From contig JAEZUM010000031.1 in assembly GCA_023421075.1 (NCBI GenBank), forward strand, positions 1 to 64,000: 64,000 nucleotides of DNA, in the 5' to 3' direction. Origin of the DNA: Bacillota bacterium (GTDB lineage Bacteria > Bacillota > Clostridia > Lachnospirales > Lachnospiraceae). The notes under the pieces were generated by a model. The model worked only from the letters and a program-made list of their open reading frames with translations. It searched no databases and had not been told where the DNA came from. Positions 1-7,769 of this stretch are shown here, one piece after another (the stretch's first letter is position 1; each line of letters starts with the position of its first letter). A program made the translations under genes and the position numbers.

Positions 1-109
1 CGAGAATCTCGCCCTGCTTAACGGATAGGTCTATGTTATTATTTGCAACAACCGACCCAAAGGTTTTTGTTATCTTGCTTAGTTCGATTGCCATTGTTTC
101 CTTTTTCAT
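1..109 (-). CDS. ABC transporter ATP-binding protein, N-terminal fragment (nucleoside/simple-sugar type)
   Basis: Partial gene running off the left edge. About 36 codons are visible; the protein begins MKKETMAIELSKITKTFGSV and continues through NNNIDLSVKQGEIL, the usual first strands of an ABC ATPase just before the Walker A loop, which lies outside the window. It starts 29 bases after the BMP-family lipoprotein gene on the same strand, so it should be the ATPase of that importer (family knowledge: BMP lipoproteins work with a double-domain ATPase and two permeases for nucleosides). Two in-frame starts are possible. The ATG at 109 has GGAG only 3 bases away; the ATG at 94 has AAGG at a better distance and gives MAIELSKITK, typical of the family. 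The specificity is inferred from the neighbour. Confidence 0.85.
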   Translation of the reverse strand, partial: MKKETMAIELSKITKTFGSVVANNNIDLSVKQGEIL

Positions 110-138
110 ATTCTCCACAATGTCACCAGCCTAATTAT

Positions 139-1323
139 TTATTTCACTTCAACTGTCTTGTAATACCAGTTCATTGCACCTGTGATATCTGCATCCGTTA
201 AAGCTTCTCCTGCTGCACATACCTGATTGCCCTGGTTGTCATATAACTCACCTTCGAAGATCTTATAGCCATCAAGAATTTTCTTTCTTGCTGCATCAAT
301 TGCTTCAGCAGTACCTTCTGCACAGTTTGCGCTGAGGGGTGAGATGTCAACAAGCCCATCATCCATACCACCGAAGTAATTCTCATTGGTCCAGGTACCT
401 TCCATCACTGCCTTAGCAGCTTTGGTATAATATACACCCCAGTTCCAGATCGGTGCTGTTAAGTGTGCACTCGGAGCATCCTTGGTCATATCGGAGTTGT
501 AACCACAGCCCCAAACTCCTCTGTTCTGTGCTGCCATCTGAGGAGCTGTTGTATCAGCATGCTGTGCAATAACATCACAACCCATATCAAGTAACGCTTC
601 TGCTGCCTGTCCTTCTAGGGTAGGATCAAACCAGGTATTTGTAACCTTAACATATACCTTAGCATCAGGATTTACCGACTCAATACCCATTGCAAATGCA
701 TTGATACCACCGGTAACCTCTGAATTATCTACACCCATCGCTGCTACATATCCAATCATATTGGACTGAGTCTTAAGACCTGCAGCTACACCTGCAAGAT
801 AACGAGCCTGATAGATACGACCAAAATAATTATTGAAATTGGTATCATTGCTCTTATAACCGGAGCCATGGGAGAATACAACCTCAGGATATTCAGCTGC
901 TAATTGCTCCATCGTATCCATGTAACCCCAGCTAGTACCAAAGATGATATCTGCACCTTCTTCGATACACTCTTCCATTGCGGTTCTGATTGCTACCGCA
1001 TCGGTATCGTTAACATTGTTCTTACGGATAACCTGAGCATCAGTAAGCCCAAGCTCAGCCTGCATCATTACGATACCCTGATCATGAGCGAAGGTGTATC
1101 CTGCACCGTCAGCGGGATCACCGATGTGTATAACCGCTACCTTGAAATCTGCATTTGCTGCAGCCGGTTCTTCTGCTGCTTCTTGTACAGGTGCTTCGGT
1201 TGCCTTTACCTCAGATGCTGCATTATCGGTTGCAGCAGGTTCTTTGTTTTCCTTTGTACCGCAGGCAGCTAAGGATAATACCATTGCCGAAACTACGATG
1301 ATTGATAAAAATTTCTTGATCAT
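139..1323 (-). CDS. BMP-family ABC transporter substrate-binding lipoprotein
   Basis: Extracellular solute receptor of an ABC importer, 394 residues. The signal peptide ends in a lipobox LAAC with the lipidated Cys at residue 21, followed by an Ala/Glu/Thr-rich linker to about residue 58. The body starts FKVAVIHIGDPADGAGYTFA and carries TSWGYMDTMEQLA, YVAAMGVDNSEVTGGINAF and DVIAQHADTT, the pattern of the BMP (PnrA/Med-like) family, which binds purine nucleosides or related ligands. It has a strong AAGGAGGAG ribosome site and sits 80 bases after xpt and before an ABC ATPase. This context favours a purine nucleoside or base as ligand (inference). Other BMP proteins bind autoinducer-2-like or sugar ligands, so the ligand is not certain. 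Confidence 0.93.
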   Translation of the reverse strand: MIKKFLSIIVVSAMVLSLAACGTKENKEPAATDNAASEVKATEAPVQEAAEEPAAANADFKVAVIHIGDPADGAGYTFAHDQGIVMMQAELGLTDAQVIRKNNVNDTDAVAIRTAMEECIEEGADIIFGTSWGYMDTMEQLAAEYPEVVFSHGSGYKSNDTNFNNYFGRIYQARYLAGVAAGLKTQSNMIGYVAAMGVDNSEVTGGINAFAMGIESVNPDAKVYVKVTNTWFDPTLEGQAAEALLDMGCDVIAQHADTTAPQMAAQNRGVWGCGYNSDMTKDAPSAHLTAPIWNWGVYYTKAAKAVMEGTWTNENYFGGMDDGLVDISPLSANCAEGTAEAIDAARKKILDGYKIFEGELYDNQGNQVCAAGEALTDADITGAMNWYYKTVEVK

Positions 1324-1403
1324 TTGTTTCTCCTCCTTGTAATATGATTCTTCTCTTCTCTAATACATTCTTCTCTTTATAATAATCAGAGTGGTAGCTC
1401 CGA

Positions 1404-1979
1404 TTAATCTAGAAATACAATTCCTGTATTCTCATTCATGGATTCGATGATCGCCAGAGACTCTACTCTGACTCCACTGCCACGAACCAGTTTACCCCCA
1501 TCCTGGAAGCCCTTTTCAATAACAATCCCGGCTCCGACCAATGTAGCACCGGCGTCCTTGATCAGGTTAATCAATCCGATTAATGCGGCTCCATTTGCAA
1601 GGAAATCATCGATAACCAGTATTTTATCCTCCGGCTTCAAGAAATCCTTGGATACGATGATGTCATATACACGGCCATGAGTAAAGGATTCCACTTTGCT
1701 TGTGTATACATCTCCTGCAATATTCTTTGTCTGATTCTTCTTCGCGAATACGACGGGAACATTAAAATACTGTGCTGCAATGCAGGCAATCCCAATACCC
1801 GAGGCTTCGATGGTAAGAATTTTTGTAACGGTCTGATCAGCAAATCTTCTCTTGAATTCCTTGCCGAGTTCTCCAAATAATTCGATGTCCATTTGATGAT
1901 TCAAGAAGCTGTCCACTTTTAACACATTACCGGAACGCACTTTTCCATCCTTTAAAATTCTCTCTTTTAATAGCTGCAT
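1404..1979 (-). CDS. xpt: xanthine phosphoribosyltransferase
   Basis: Cytoplasmic purine salvage enzyme, 191 residues, the normal length for Xpt; it makes XMP from xanthine and PRPP. The start MQLLKERILKDGKVRSGNVL and the text SFLNHQMDI match the family's N-terminus, and the PRPP-binding loop is visible as ILVIDDFLANGAAL around residues 120-133. The ATG at 1979 has GAGG seven bases upstream. It is the first gene of an operon with the BMP lipoprotein and an ABC ATPase, which points to combined purine uptake and salvage. In many Firmicutes xpt is controlled by a guanine riboswitch. Here the ~210-nt leader is strongly folded but does not show that motif (see the leader entry). Confidence 0.95.
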   Translation of the reverse strand: MQLLKERILKDGKVRSGNVLKVDSFLNHQMDIELFGELGKEFKRRFADQTVTKILTIEASGIGIACIAAQYFNVPVVFAKKNQTKNIAGDVYTSKVESFTHGRVYDIIVSKDFLKPEDKILVIDDFLANGAALIGLINLIKDAGATLVGAGIVIEKGFQDGGKLVRGSGVRVESLAIIESMNENTGIVFLD

Positions 1980-2029
1980 TTGATTACCTCTTCATATTTT
2001 CCCATTGTGATTAATTAGCTTCTACATCT

Positions 2030-2196
2030 TCGACGCCATAACCCGGAAGAACAAGGTGTGAGTGCCACTGCACGAGCATCGCAGTTCTTCCTAAGGATTT
2101 TTTTAAATCTATAAATCTTCACTTTGAATTAGTTTGTGCCGAGGATGACGCAGGCACAAACTTGGAAGTGTGAAAATCGCTTTCTATTTTCACACT
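2030..2196 (-). promoter_or_regulatory. structured 5' leader of xpt (three hairpins)
   Basis: Read on the minus strand, the leader contains three inverted repeats in a row. The first has arms AGTGTGAAAAT / ATTTTCACACT (2167-2177 with 2186-2196). The second has arms AGTTTGTGCC / GGCACAAACT (2131-2140 with 2153-2162). The third has outer arms GGAAGAAC / GTTCTTCC (2045-2052 with 2084-2091) enclosing CTGC/GCAG. The loop of the third contains GGCAC and TCACACC, which are complementary to GTGCC in hairpin 2 and GTGTGA in hairpin 1, so alternative folds are possible. I do not find the TATGG...TTTCTACC core of a purine riboswitch. It may be an unassigned riboswitch, a stability element, or a dispersed repeat. 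Confidence 0.55.
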
Positions 2197-2197
2197 A

Positions 2198-2226
2198 ATC
2201 TTATCGTGTCTTTCGACTTTTTTCAA
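2198..2226 (-). promoter_or_regulatory. sigma-A-type promoter of the xpt operon
   Basis: On the minus strand a -35 TTGAAA (2221-2226), a 17-base spacer and a -10 TAAGAT (2198-2203) are present. Transcription would start near 2191, so the RNA would open almost exactly at the first hairpin of the leader, leaving a 5' untranslated region of about 210 bases before xpt. Confidence 0.65.
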
Positions 2227-2412
2227 TTTAGCAAAATTAATAAGTAACATTACTATTATTAATATACAACCCCTATATGTATTGCTTGTCTTCCAATATT
2301 TCTCATATATCTTGTGTTGTTTTTATCGTCATAGTAGCTCTTCTAACCCATCTTCATGACGATTATACATAGATTTAACAAAAATATTCTGTTCCTGCAT
2401 GGATGAATACGA

Positions 2413-2487
2413 TATAATTTTTATGTAACTATATATCATAACGAGTAGATTCAATGGATATTACGCTATCCTAGCGTACCTCGTTAT
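2413..2487 (+). promoter_or_regulatory. chrA upstream region: -10 box and nested hairpin in the leader
   Basis: A consensus -10 TATAAT lies at 2413-2418 with only a weak -35. The predicted transcript then carries a nested stem-loop: outer arms ATAACGAG / CTCGTTAT (2438-2445 with 2480-2487) and inner arms ACGCTA / TAGCGT (2463-2468 with 2472-2477). There is no T-run after it, so it is not an intrinsic terminator. It could be an operator for a regulator, or an RNA element. No known riboswitch motif is recognised. Confidence 0.4.
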
Positions 2488-2521
2488 AACGAACTTAGTT
2501 AAGAAAAAATGAGGATACAAT

Positions 2522-3727
2522 ATGAAGAAAACAATAAATGAATTCTATACACTATCAAAACAGGATCAAAGCAATCGTTTGAAAGAGATTGCATTCGTAT
2601 TCATAAAGCTGGGAGCCATAGCCTTCGGAGGACCGGCGGCTCATGTTGCTATGATGGATGATGAAATCGTCAAAAAAAGAAAGTGGATTGATAAAGATAA
2701 ATTCATGGATTTATATGGTGCCACCAATCTGCTTCCGGGCCCTAATTCGACGGAGCTTGCAATTCATCTTGGTCTGGAGCGCGGTGGCTGGCGCGGCTTA
2801 ATTATTGCAGGAAGCTGCTTCATCCTGCCTGCTATGTTAATCGTCTTGCTGATTGCAAATCTCTACTCCAGATTCGGTACATTACCTGAGGTTTCCAGTA
2901 TTATGTATGGTATCAAGCCGGTTATTATCGCAATTATACTTCAGGCCCTGATCAGACTCGGTCAGTCCTCGATCAAAAATATTGCTACCGGTTTGATTGG
3001 TATCGCCGTAATTATCCTATCATTCCTTGGTCTGCATGAGCTTATACTCTTATTTGCTGCCGGCTTTATCATGATGTTAATTGTTAATCGCTCCAGGCTG
3101 ATGAGCAAGGGTAACAATTTGAGAAGTATTTCACCCTTTTTTGTCTTATTTGCAGGTTCGCAGGTATCCAACCTTCTGACCGGAGGCAATACTGAAAAAG
3201 CATTCGGTTTATCGAAGCTATTTCTGACCTTCTTAAAAATCGGTTCCGTATTATACGGAAGCGGTTATGTGCTGCTGGCTTTTCTTGAAACAGATTTTGT
3301 TGAGCGCTTCGGCGTATTGACCTCGAGGCAGCTCTTGGATGCGGTATCGGTTGGACAGATTACCCCCGGACCGGTATTCACTACCGCCACCTTTATCGGT
3401 TATATCATAAGCGGTGGTTGGGGAGGTATTCTTGCCACAATCGGAATCTTTCTTCCTGCTTTTGTACTTGTTGGTTTGGTACACCCCTATATCGGTAAGC
3501 TGCGAAGCTCTTCCTGGATCTCGGGAGTTCTTGATGGTATTAACGTGGCTTCCTGGGGTCTGATGGCGGTTGTCAGCTGGAAGCTGGCAGTGGCTGCGAT
3601 TATCGATCTGCCAACCATATTACTGGCTGCTGCTTCCCTCTTCCTCGTATTCCGCTTCAAGATCAATTCTGCGTGGCTTGTCCTGGGAGGAGGACTTGTC
3701 GGATTCTTAGTTTCTAGCTTTTTATAA
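2522..3727 (+). CDS. chrA: chromate transporter, long two-domain form (CHR family)
   Basis: Integral membrane protein of 401 residues with about ten hydrophobic segments. It contains two copies of the CHR domain in tandem. The first shows FIKLGAIAFGGPAAHVAMM and LYGATNLLPGPNSTE (residues about 29-75); the second shows FLKIGSVLYGSGYVLLA and SVGQITPGPVFTTATFIGY (about 235-295). The repeated (L/Q)xPGP signature is the family hallmark. Known members export chromate or move sulfate-like oxyanions; the actual substrate here is not shown by sequence. The gene stands alone with GAGG before its ATG, and converges on murI across a shared terminator. Its leader contains a nested hairpin. The symbol follows the family name. 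Confidence 0.9.
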   Translation: MKKTINEFYTLSKQDQSNRLKEIAFVFIKLGAIAFGGPAAHVAMMDDEIVKKRKWIDKDKFMDLYGATNLLPGPNSTELAIHLGLERGGWRGLIIAGSCFILPAMLIVLLIANLYSRFGTLPEVSSIMYGIKPVIIAIILQALIRLGQSSIKNIATGLIGIAVIILSFLGLHELILLFAAGFIMMLIVNRSRLMSKGNNLRSISPFFVLFAGSQVSNLLTGGNTEKAFGLSKLFLTFLKIGSVLYGSGYVLLAFLETDFVERFGVLTSRQLLDAVSVGQITPGPVFTTATFIGYIISGGWGGILATIGIFLPAFVLVGLVHPYIGKLRSSSWISGVLDGINVASWGLMAVVSWKLAVAAIIDLPTILLAAASLFLVFRFKINSAWLVLGGGLVGFLVSSFL

Positions 3728-3780
3728 ACCGGTAATCGAAGTCCTTCAAATAGCAGAATATATATCGTATTTACGACAAA

Positions 3781-3809
3781 ACGGGTGCCTCCTGATGGGA
3801 GACACCCGT
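3781..3809. terminator. bidirectional terminator between chrA and murI
   Basis: Inverted repeat ACGGGTGcCTCC / GGGAGaCACCCGT with a TGAT loop. On the minus strand it is followed by a TTTTG run (terminating murI), and on the plus strand by TGTCTTCTCTTT (terminating chrA). Confidence 0.75.
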
Positions 3810-3838
3810 TGTCTTCTCTTTGCCTGTTCTTATTCTTA

Positions 3839-4618
3839 TCAATATTTCATCATTCGGTCCAGTCGCTTATGAAGCAGCTCCAACCGTTCCAGTTCCTCAT
3901 CCCGATAGATGGGCTTGCCGGATCGATAATATTCAACCATCCCGTGATTATTCTCCAGCTGGTTCTTCTCAACCAATATTCTCTTGAGATTATTGACTGT
4001 GCCAACACTTCCGTCAATAAAGGCAATTCTTCCGGGAAATATCTTGCGATAGGTATCTTTAAAATAATTAAAATGGGTACAACCCAGAATTAGTGCTGAG
4101 TAATCCTCCAGCTTGTAATTACGCAACTCCTGTCTAAGATATTGCTCGACCTCTTCTCCTTCGAACAATCCTGACTCGGCAAATCTCACAAGACCGGGTA
4201 ACGCGAGAAGGTCAACACGATGATCATCATCTACCTGTTCGATCAGATTACGCAGTTTTTCCTCCCTTACTGTAATCGGAGTAGCAATCACCATCACTCT
4301 TTTTCCATTGCTTTTTGCAACAGCCGGCTTAACCGCAGGCTCCATTCCCAAAATGGGGAGTGTATATTTACCTCGAACATAATCAATCGCAGTACTGGTT
4401 GCCGTATTACATGCAATAACAATTGCCTTAACACCCTTTCCTACCAGAAACTCTACCGCTTGATCGACAAAACCGATAATTTCCTCTCTTCTCTTAGTAC
4501 CATATGGCACATTATCCGTATCTGCATAATAAATATAATCTTCTTTCGGTAGCGTAAGTAAAGCCTGATGCAGAACGGTCAGCCCGCCGATCCCCGAATC
4601 AAAAATTCCTATTTTCAT
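3839..4618 (-). CDS. murI: glutamate racemase
   Basis: Cofactor-independent racemase making D-glutamate for peptidoglycan, 259 residues, cytoplasmic. The N-terminus IGIFDSGIGGLTVL and the ADTDNVPYGTK segment are typical. The two catalytic cysteines are both present: Cys70 in IACNTATS and Cys180 in LGCTHFNYF. The gene stands alone, converging on chrA. The annotated ATG is the natural start because the conserved first strand begins at residue 2. No unusual features were seen. Confidence 0.95.
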   Translation of the reverse strand: MKIGIFDSGIGGLTVLHQALLTLPKEDYIYYADTDNVPYGTKRREEIIGFVDQAVEFLVGKGVKAIVIACNTATSTAIDYVRGKYTLPILGMEPAVKPAVAKSNGKRVMVIATPITVREEKLRNLIEQVDDDHRVDLLALPGLVRFAESGLFEGEEVEQYLRQELRNYKLEDYSALILGCTHFNYFKDTYRKIFPGRIAFIDGSVGTVNNLKRILVEKNQLENNHGMVEYYRSGKPIYRDEELERLELLHKRLDRMMKY

Positions 4619-4779
4619 ATGTTCCTACTTCCTTCCAAAATCATGCAAATGGATAAAGCGGTCATTCAACAGAAGCTCTGAATATTTACCGTCTTATCTA
4701 TATTAGTACAAAATGGAGAAAAAAGCAAAGCATAATTTACAATTGATACATTGGGTGTAGAAAACGATCCGTTAATCTA

Positions 4780-7287
4780 TCACAATAACTGCTTCTTGAT
4801 TAATACAAGCCTGATTTCATGCGGTTTCAATTCCGCATAGTAATTCAGGTAATTATTACTTACCTCCAGCTGTGATTTCGAGATTAACGGCATAGATCGT
4901 CCCTTCAATACATCAATCTCCTCTTCGGTGGTAAGAGGCATCGCACCCATTCTTACCCATTCATCAAAGGCACTTCCATGCTCCCGGTTCACAATATGCT
5001 CTGACAGAACATATTTTCCGTTCAACGCATTCGTAATGGAGAATTCGAAATCACAGGGCTCTGAATTGACAAATGCATTATAGCGTTCTAAAAAGGTTAC
5101 ATTAAATAGAACACCCTGACAATAAAGTGGTGAAATATGAATGTAATTATATAGAAGGATTGCATAATCACCCTTCTGATTCGTAGTGATAAAGTACCCA
5201 TTACCACTGTCAACCAGGGTATCCATGAGCTTATTCAGGAAAACAAAGGCATAATACGCAGGCTTTTTAATGCCGTGATAAGCAAACAATCCCATTTCCC
5301 CATGAAACAGATCATTATCATAGGGCAGCTCCTCGAGGGTATCCGACAGACACCAGTTCCCAAAGCTGTTCACCTCGTCATAATTCTCAAGGACATTCTT
5401 AACGATAAAGGAAGAACGGTAACAGGTATCATTTAACCAATCTCGATGTGAAGCAGAGGAAGCCCATTCGGTTATATAAATAGGAAGCTTTGGGAAATTG
5501 ATAAGCTTTTCTTTAATCGTTGCCAGCATTTCGGCCATATAATCCGGGTTCTCGGATAATATCATTTTATCACTTTCATCATACTCTACATGGCTTCCCC
5601 CCAGAGTCATCATTTCGGACAACGTGGAGGTCTTAACCGGATAGCAGTGAATATTATAGAAATCCGGAGGACAATTTGTATCGATACATTGCTTTACAAA
5701 ATCATAATATTCGCTGATCTCAAAATTAAAGGATCCATATGAGGGCGTACCAAAGCGAAGTTCTCGATCGCAGCCCTTGACACATTTATAGGTTATCCGA
5801 TAAAGCTCATATGCGATCTCATTGTTCTCAAAGGCAAAGATATAGGATTGAAAGGGGACATTCCAGAACGTGAAGAGCCAGGTACGTACCTCCTCCAGTC
5901 CATATCGGTCGATCAGGTGCTTCGTTAGTCCCGTAATTAAAAATTCCCAATGTGCAATGTTGTTCGGCTCACTTAGAATCGAAGGATTGTAGAAAATAGT
6001 ATTATCCGGATTCTTGGCCAGAAGTCTTGGCATAAAAGAGAGCTGAATCATCGGCTTCAGCTTAATTGACATCAGAAAATCCATTAACTCATCTACATAA
6101 TGAAACGTCAGGTAGGGTTTCCCCTGCCGATCCTCGTTATAAAGCATCATGGTATCATCAAGAAGCCCATGGAATTTGACATATTGAAAGCCAACCTCTT
6201 TTTGAATTTGAATTAATTCCTTCTGCACTCTATTTAACAAAATCTCTCGGGCTCTTCCCACACCGGTAAAGGTTTTAAAGGTGTGCACCAGATTCTTCTT
6301 ATAATCATCCGCCTTTACTTCAACCATTTTACAGGGTGTCTTTCGGATCAGATTATTGGACTTCTTAGAACTCTTATTCTCAAGATATTCGCCCAGCTTA
6401 TTGAGATAGTCCAACTGTTCCATGATCAAATATCCTTTATAGTACTGGGTTCCAAGCATACTAGTATTCTTATCGGTCAGCTCCTTCTTTCTCTCCTTAC
6501 GATACTCCTTGGGCAGCATTCCATACTTCTTCTTAAAGCAGTCTACAAAATACCTGCTGTTGGCAAATCCGTTATTCGCCGCGATCTGCTCCATGGTAAG
6601 GTTGGTGGTAATCAAATCATTGACCGCATGATTCATACGGATACCGGTGAGATAATTAAAAAAGCTCACTCCCATGTTGATCTTAAAAAAATGAGAAAAG
6701 TAGGATGGAGACAAAAACTCCTTCTCTGCGATCTGTTCCAGCGTAATATTCTCCATATAATTCGTATTCAGATACTGGATAATGGTTCGCAGTCTCTGCA
6801 GATGCTTGGAATTCTGACTTAATTGATTCTGGTCGAAGCCTCTGAAGTTCTTAATCAACTCCAATACAATCTGATAAGCCAGGGATATGGTCAGTAAATC
6901 ATTTTGCTCGGTGTCATTGTAATTAACATAAATCAACTGCGCAATGATTCTTTTTAACTCAACGTATTTCGAGGTATTATGATATATTGTAGAATTGCAG
7001 TGAAAGAAGGAGGACTCATCCAACCATTTCTTAAAGAAACCATAATTAATCTGAAGCACAACCGTTACATTATCCTGACTGACAATTTCATGAACCTGAT
7101 TACTGTTAATCAGAATAATATCATCCTCGGACAGGTGGAAGGTCTCTGATTCCACAATGAAGGTCAGATTTCCGCTCAAAACTAAAAATATCTCAATTCT
7201 GTTATGCCAGTGTCTAGGCTCTTCGGAAATATTATGAAGTCCAATGATTATGGGCATATCCTCGGTAAATTCCATGTTTTCCTGCAC
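4780..7287 (-). CDS. AraC-type regulator fused to a GH39-like domain lacking the acid/base Glu
   Basis: A hybrid of 835 residues. Residues about 1-110 form an AraC-type cupin (PRHWHNRIEIFLVLSGNLTF, INSNQVHEI). Residues about 165-265 hold the two helix-turn-helix motifs (TLEQIAEKEFLSPSYFSHFFK and TMEQIAANNGFANSRYFVDCF). From about 330 onward a GH39 (beta-xylosidase) barrel follows, with FHGLLDDTM and ITEWASSASHRDW; the nucleophile is Glu607. The usual WNEP acid/base motif reads WNVP, with Val477 in place of Glu, so hydrolysis is probably lost and the barrel may sense an oligosaccharide (inference). The start is a GTG at 7287 with GGGAGG eight bases upstream. It is divergent from the ABC transporter at 7770, a likely target. 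There is no signal peptide, so it acts in the cytoplasm. Confidence 0.88.
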   Translation of the reverse strand: MQENMEFTEDMPIIIGLHNISEEPRHWHNRIEIFLVLSGNLTFIVESETFHLSEDDIILINSNQVHEIVSQDNVTVVLQINYGFFKKWLDESSFFHCNSTIYHNTSKYVELKRIIAQLIYVNYNDTEQNDLLTISLAYQIVLELIKNFRGFDQNQLSQNSKHLQRLRTIIQYLNTNYMENITLEQIAEKEFLSPSYFSHFFKINMGVSFFNYLTGIRMNHAVNDLITTNLTMEQIAANNGFANSRYFVDCFKKKYGMLPKEYRKERKKELTDKNTSMLGTQYYKGYLIMEQLDYLNKLGEYLENKSSKKSNNLIRKTPCKMVEVKADDYKKNLVHTFKTFTGVGRAREILLNRVQKELIQIQKEVGFQYVKFHGLLDDTMMLYNEDRQGKPYLTFHYVDELMDFLMSIKLKPMIQLSFMPRLLAKNPDNTIFYNPSILSEPNNIAHWEFLITGLTKHLIDRYGLEEVRTWLFTFWNVPFQSYIFAFENNEIAYELYRITYKCVKGCDRELRFGTPSYGSFNFEISEYYDFVKQCIDTNCPPDFYNIHCYPVKTSTLSEMMTLGGSHVEYDESDKMILSENPDYMAEMLATIKEKLINFPKLPIYITEWASSASHRDWLNDTCYRSSFIVKNVLENYDEVNSFGNWCLSDTLEELPYDNDLFHGEMGLFAYHGIKKPAYYAFVFLNKLMDTLVDSGNGYFITTNQKGDYAILLYNYIHISPLYCQGVLFNVTFLERYNAFVNSEPCDFEFSITNALNGKYVLSEHIVNREHGSAFDEWVRMGAMPLTTEEEIDVLKGRSMPLISKSQLEVSNNYLNYYAELKPHEIRLVLIKKQLL

Positions 7288-7565
7288 AATACATACCTCC
7301 CCTGTAGAAACTCAATGTTTCTTTATCTATAATCACCATGTTCTTCTAGTAATAATTAAAAATAAATTGAAATGTTTTACTAAAAATAATGAAAAACTGC
7401 AGAATCTTTCGATTAGTGACTTAACTATATCATAATCATAGAATAAGTACAACCAAATTATGTGTAAATTATAGCATAAAAACTATAGAAAAGCATGGTT
7501 AATTTTCACGTACCATGTTAAAATGTAACAATAATAATGCTTTTTCCGGGGAGTTAATAGTTGTT

Positions 7566-7594
7566 TTGAATAAAAACTTTTCAAACACTATAAA
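7566..7594 (+). promoter_or_regulatory. promoter of the oligosaccharide ABC transporter operon
   Basis: -35 TTGAAT (7566-7571), a 17-base spacer and -10 TATAAA (7589-7594). Transcription from about 7601 would leave a leader of about 170 bases. A G-rich stretch followed by CTTTTTTTG near 7669-7697 could be a weak attenuator. The rest of the 480-base divergent region is AT-rich, and I see no clear operator in it. Confidence 0.55.
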
Positions 7595-7769
7595 AGCAAT
7601 AATATTACAGTTTCAATCATCACAATGATCTAAACATGGTAGATAGTATGCACGACAGTTATTCGAAAGGTGGGGGTGCCGCCAATCTTTTTTTGTGCAT
7701 CGCATATGTTTACTGTGTTTATATAAAAGGTAAAGGTTAGGCACAACCTTAATCTAAAGGAGGGTAAAT

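Noticed and set aside
1980..2330. Guanine/xanthine riboswitch before xpt
   Set aside because: Searched by eye on the minus strand for the conserved purine-riboswitch core (TATGG...GTTTCTACC...); it is not there. The stems present differ in spacing and loop sequence.
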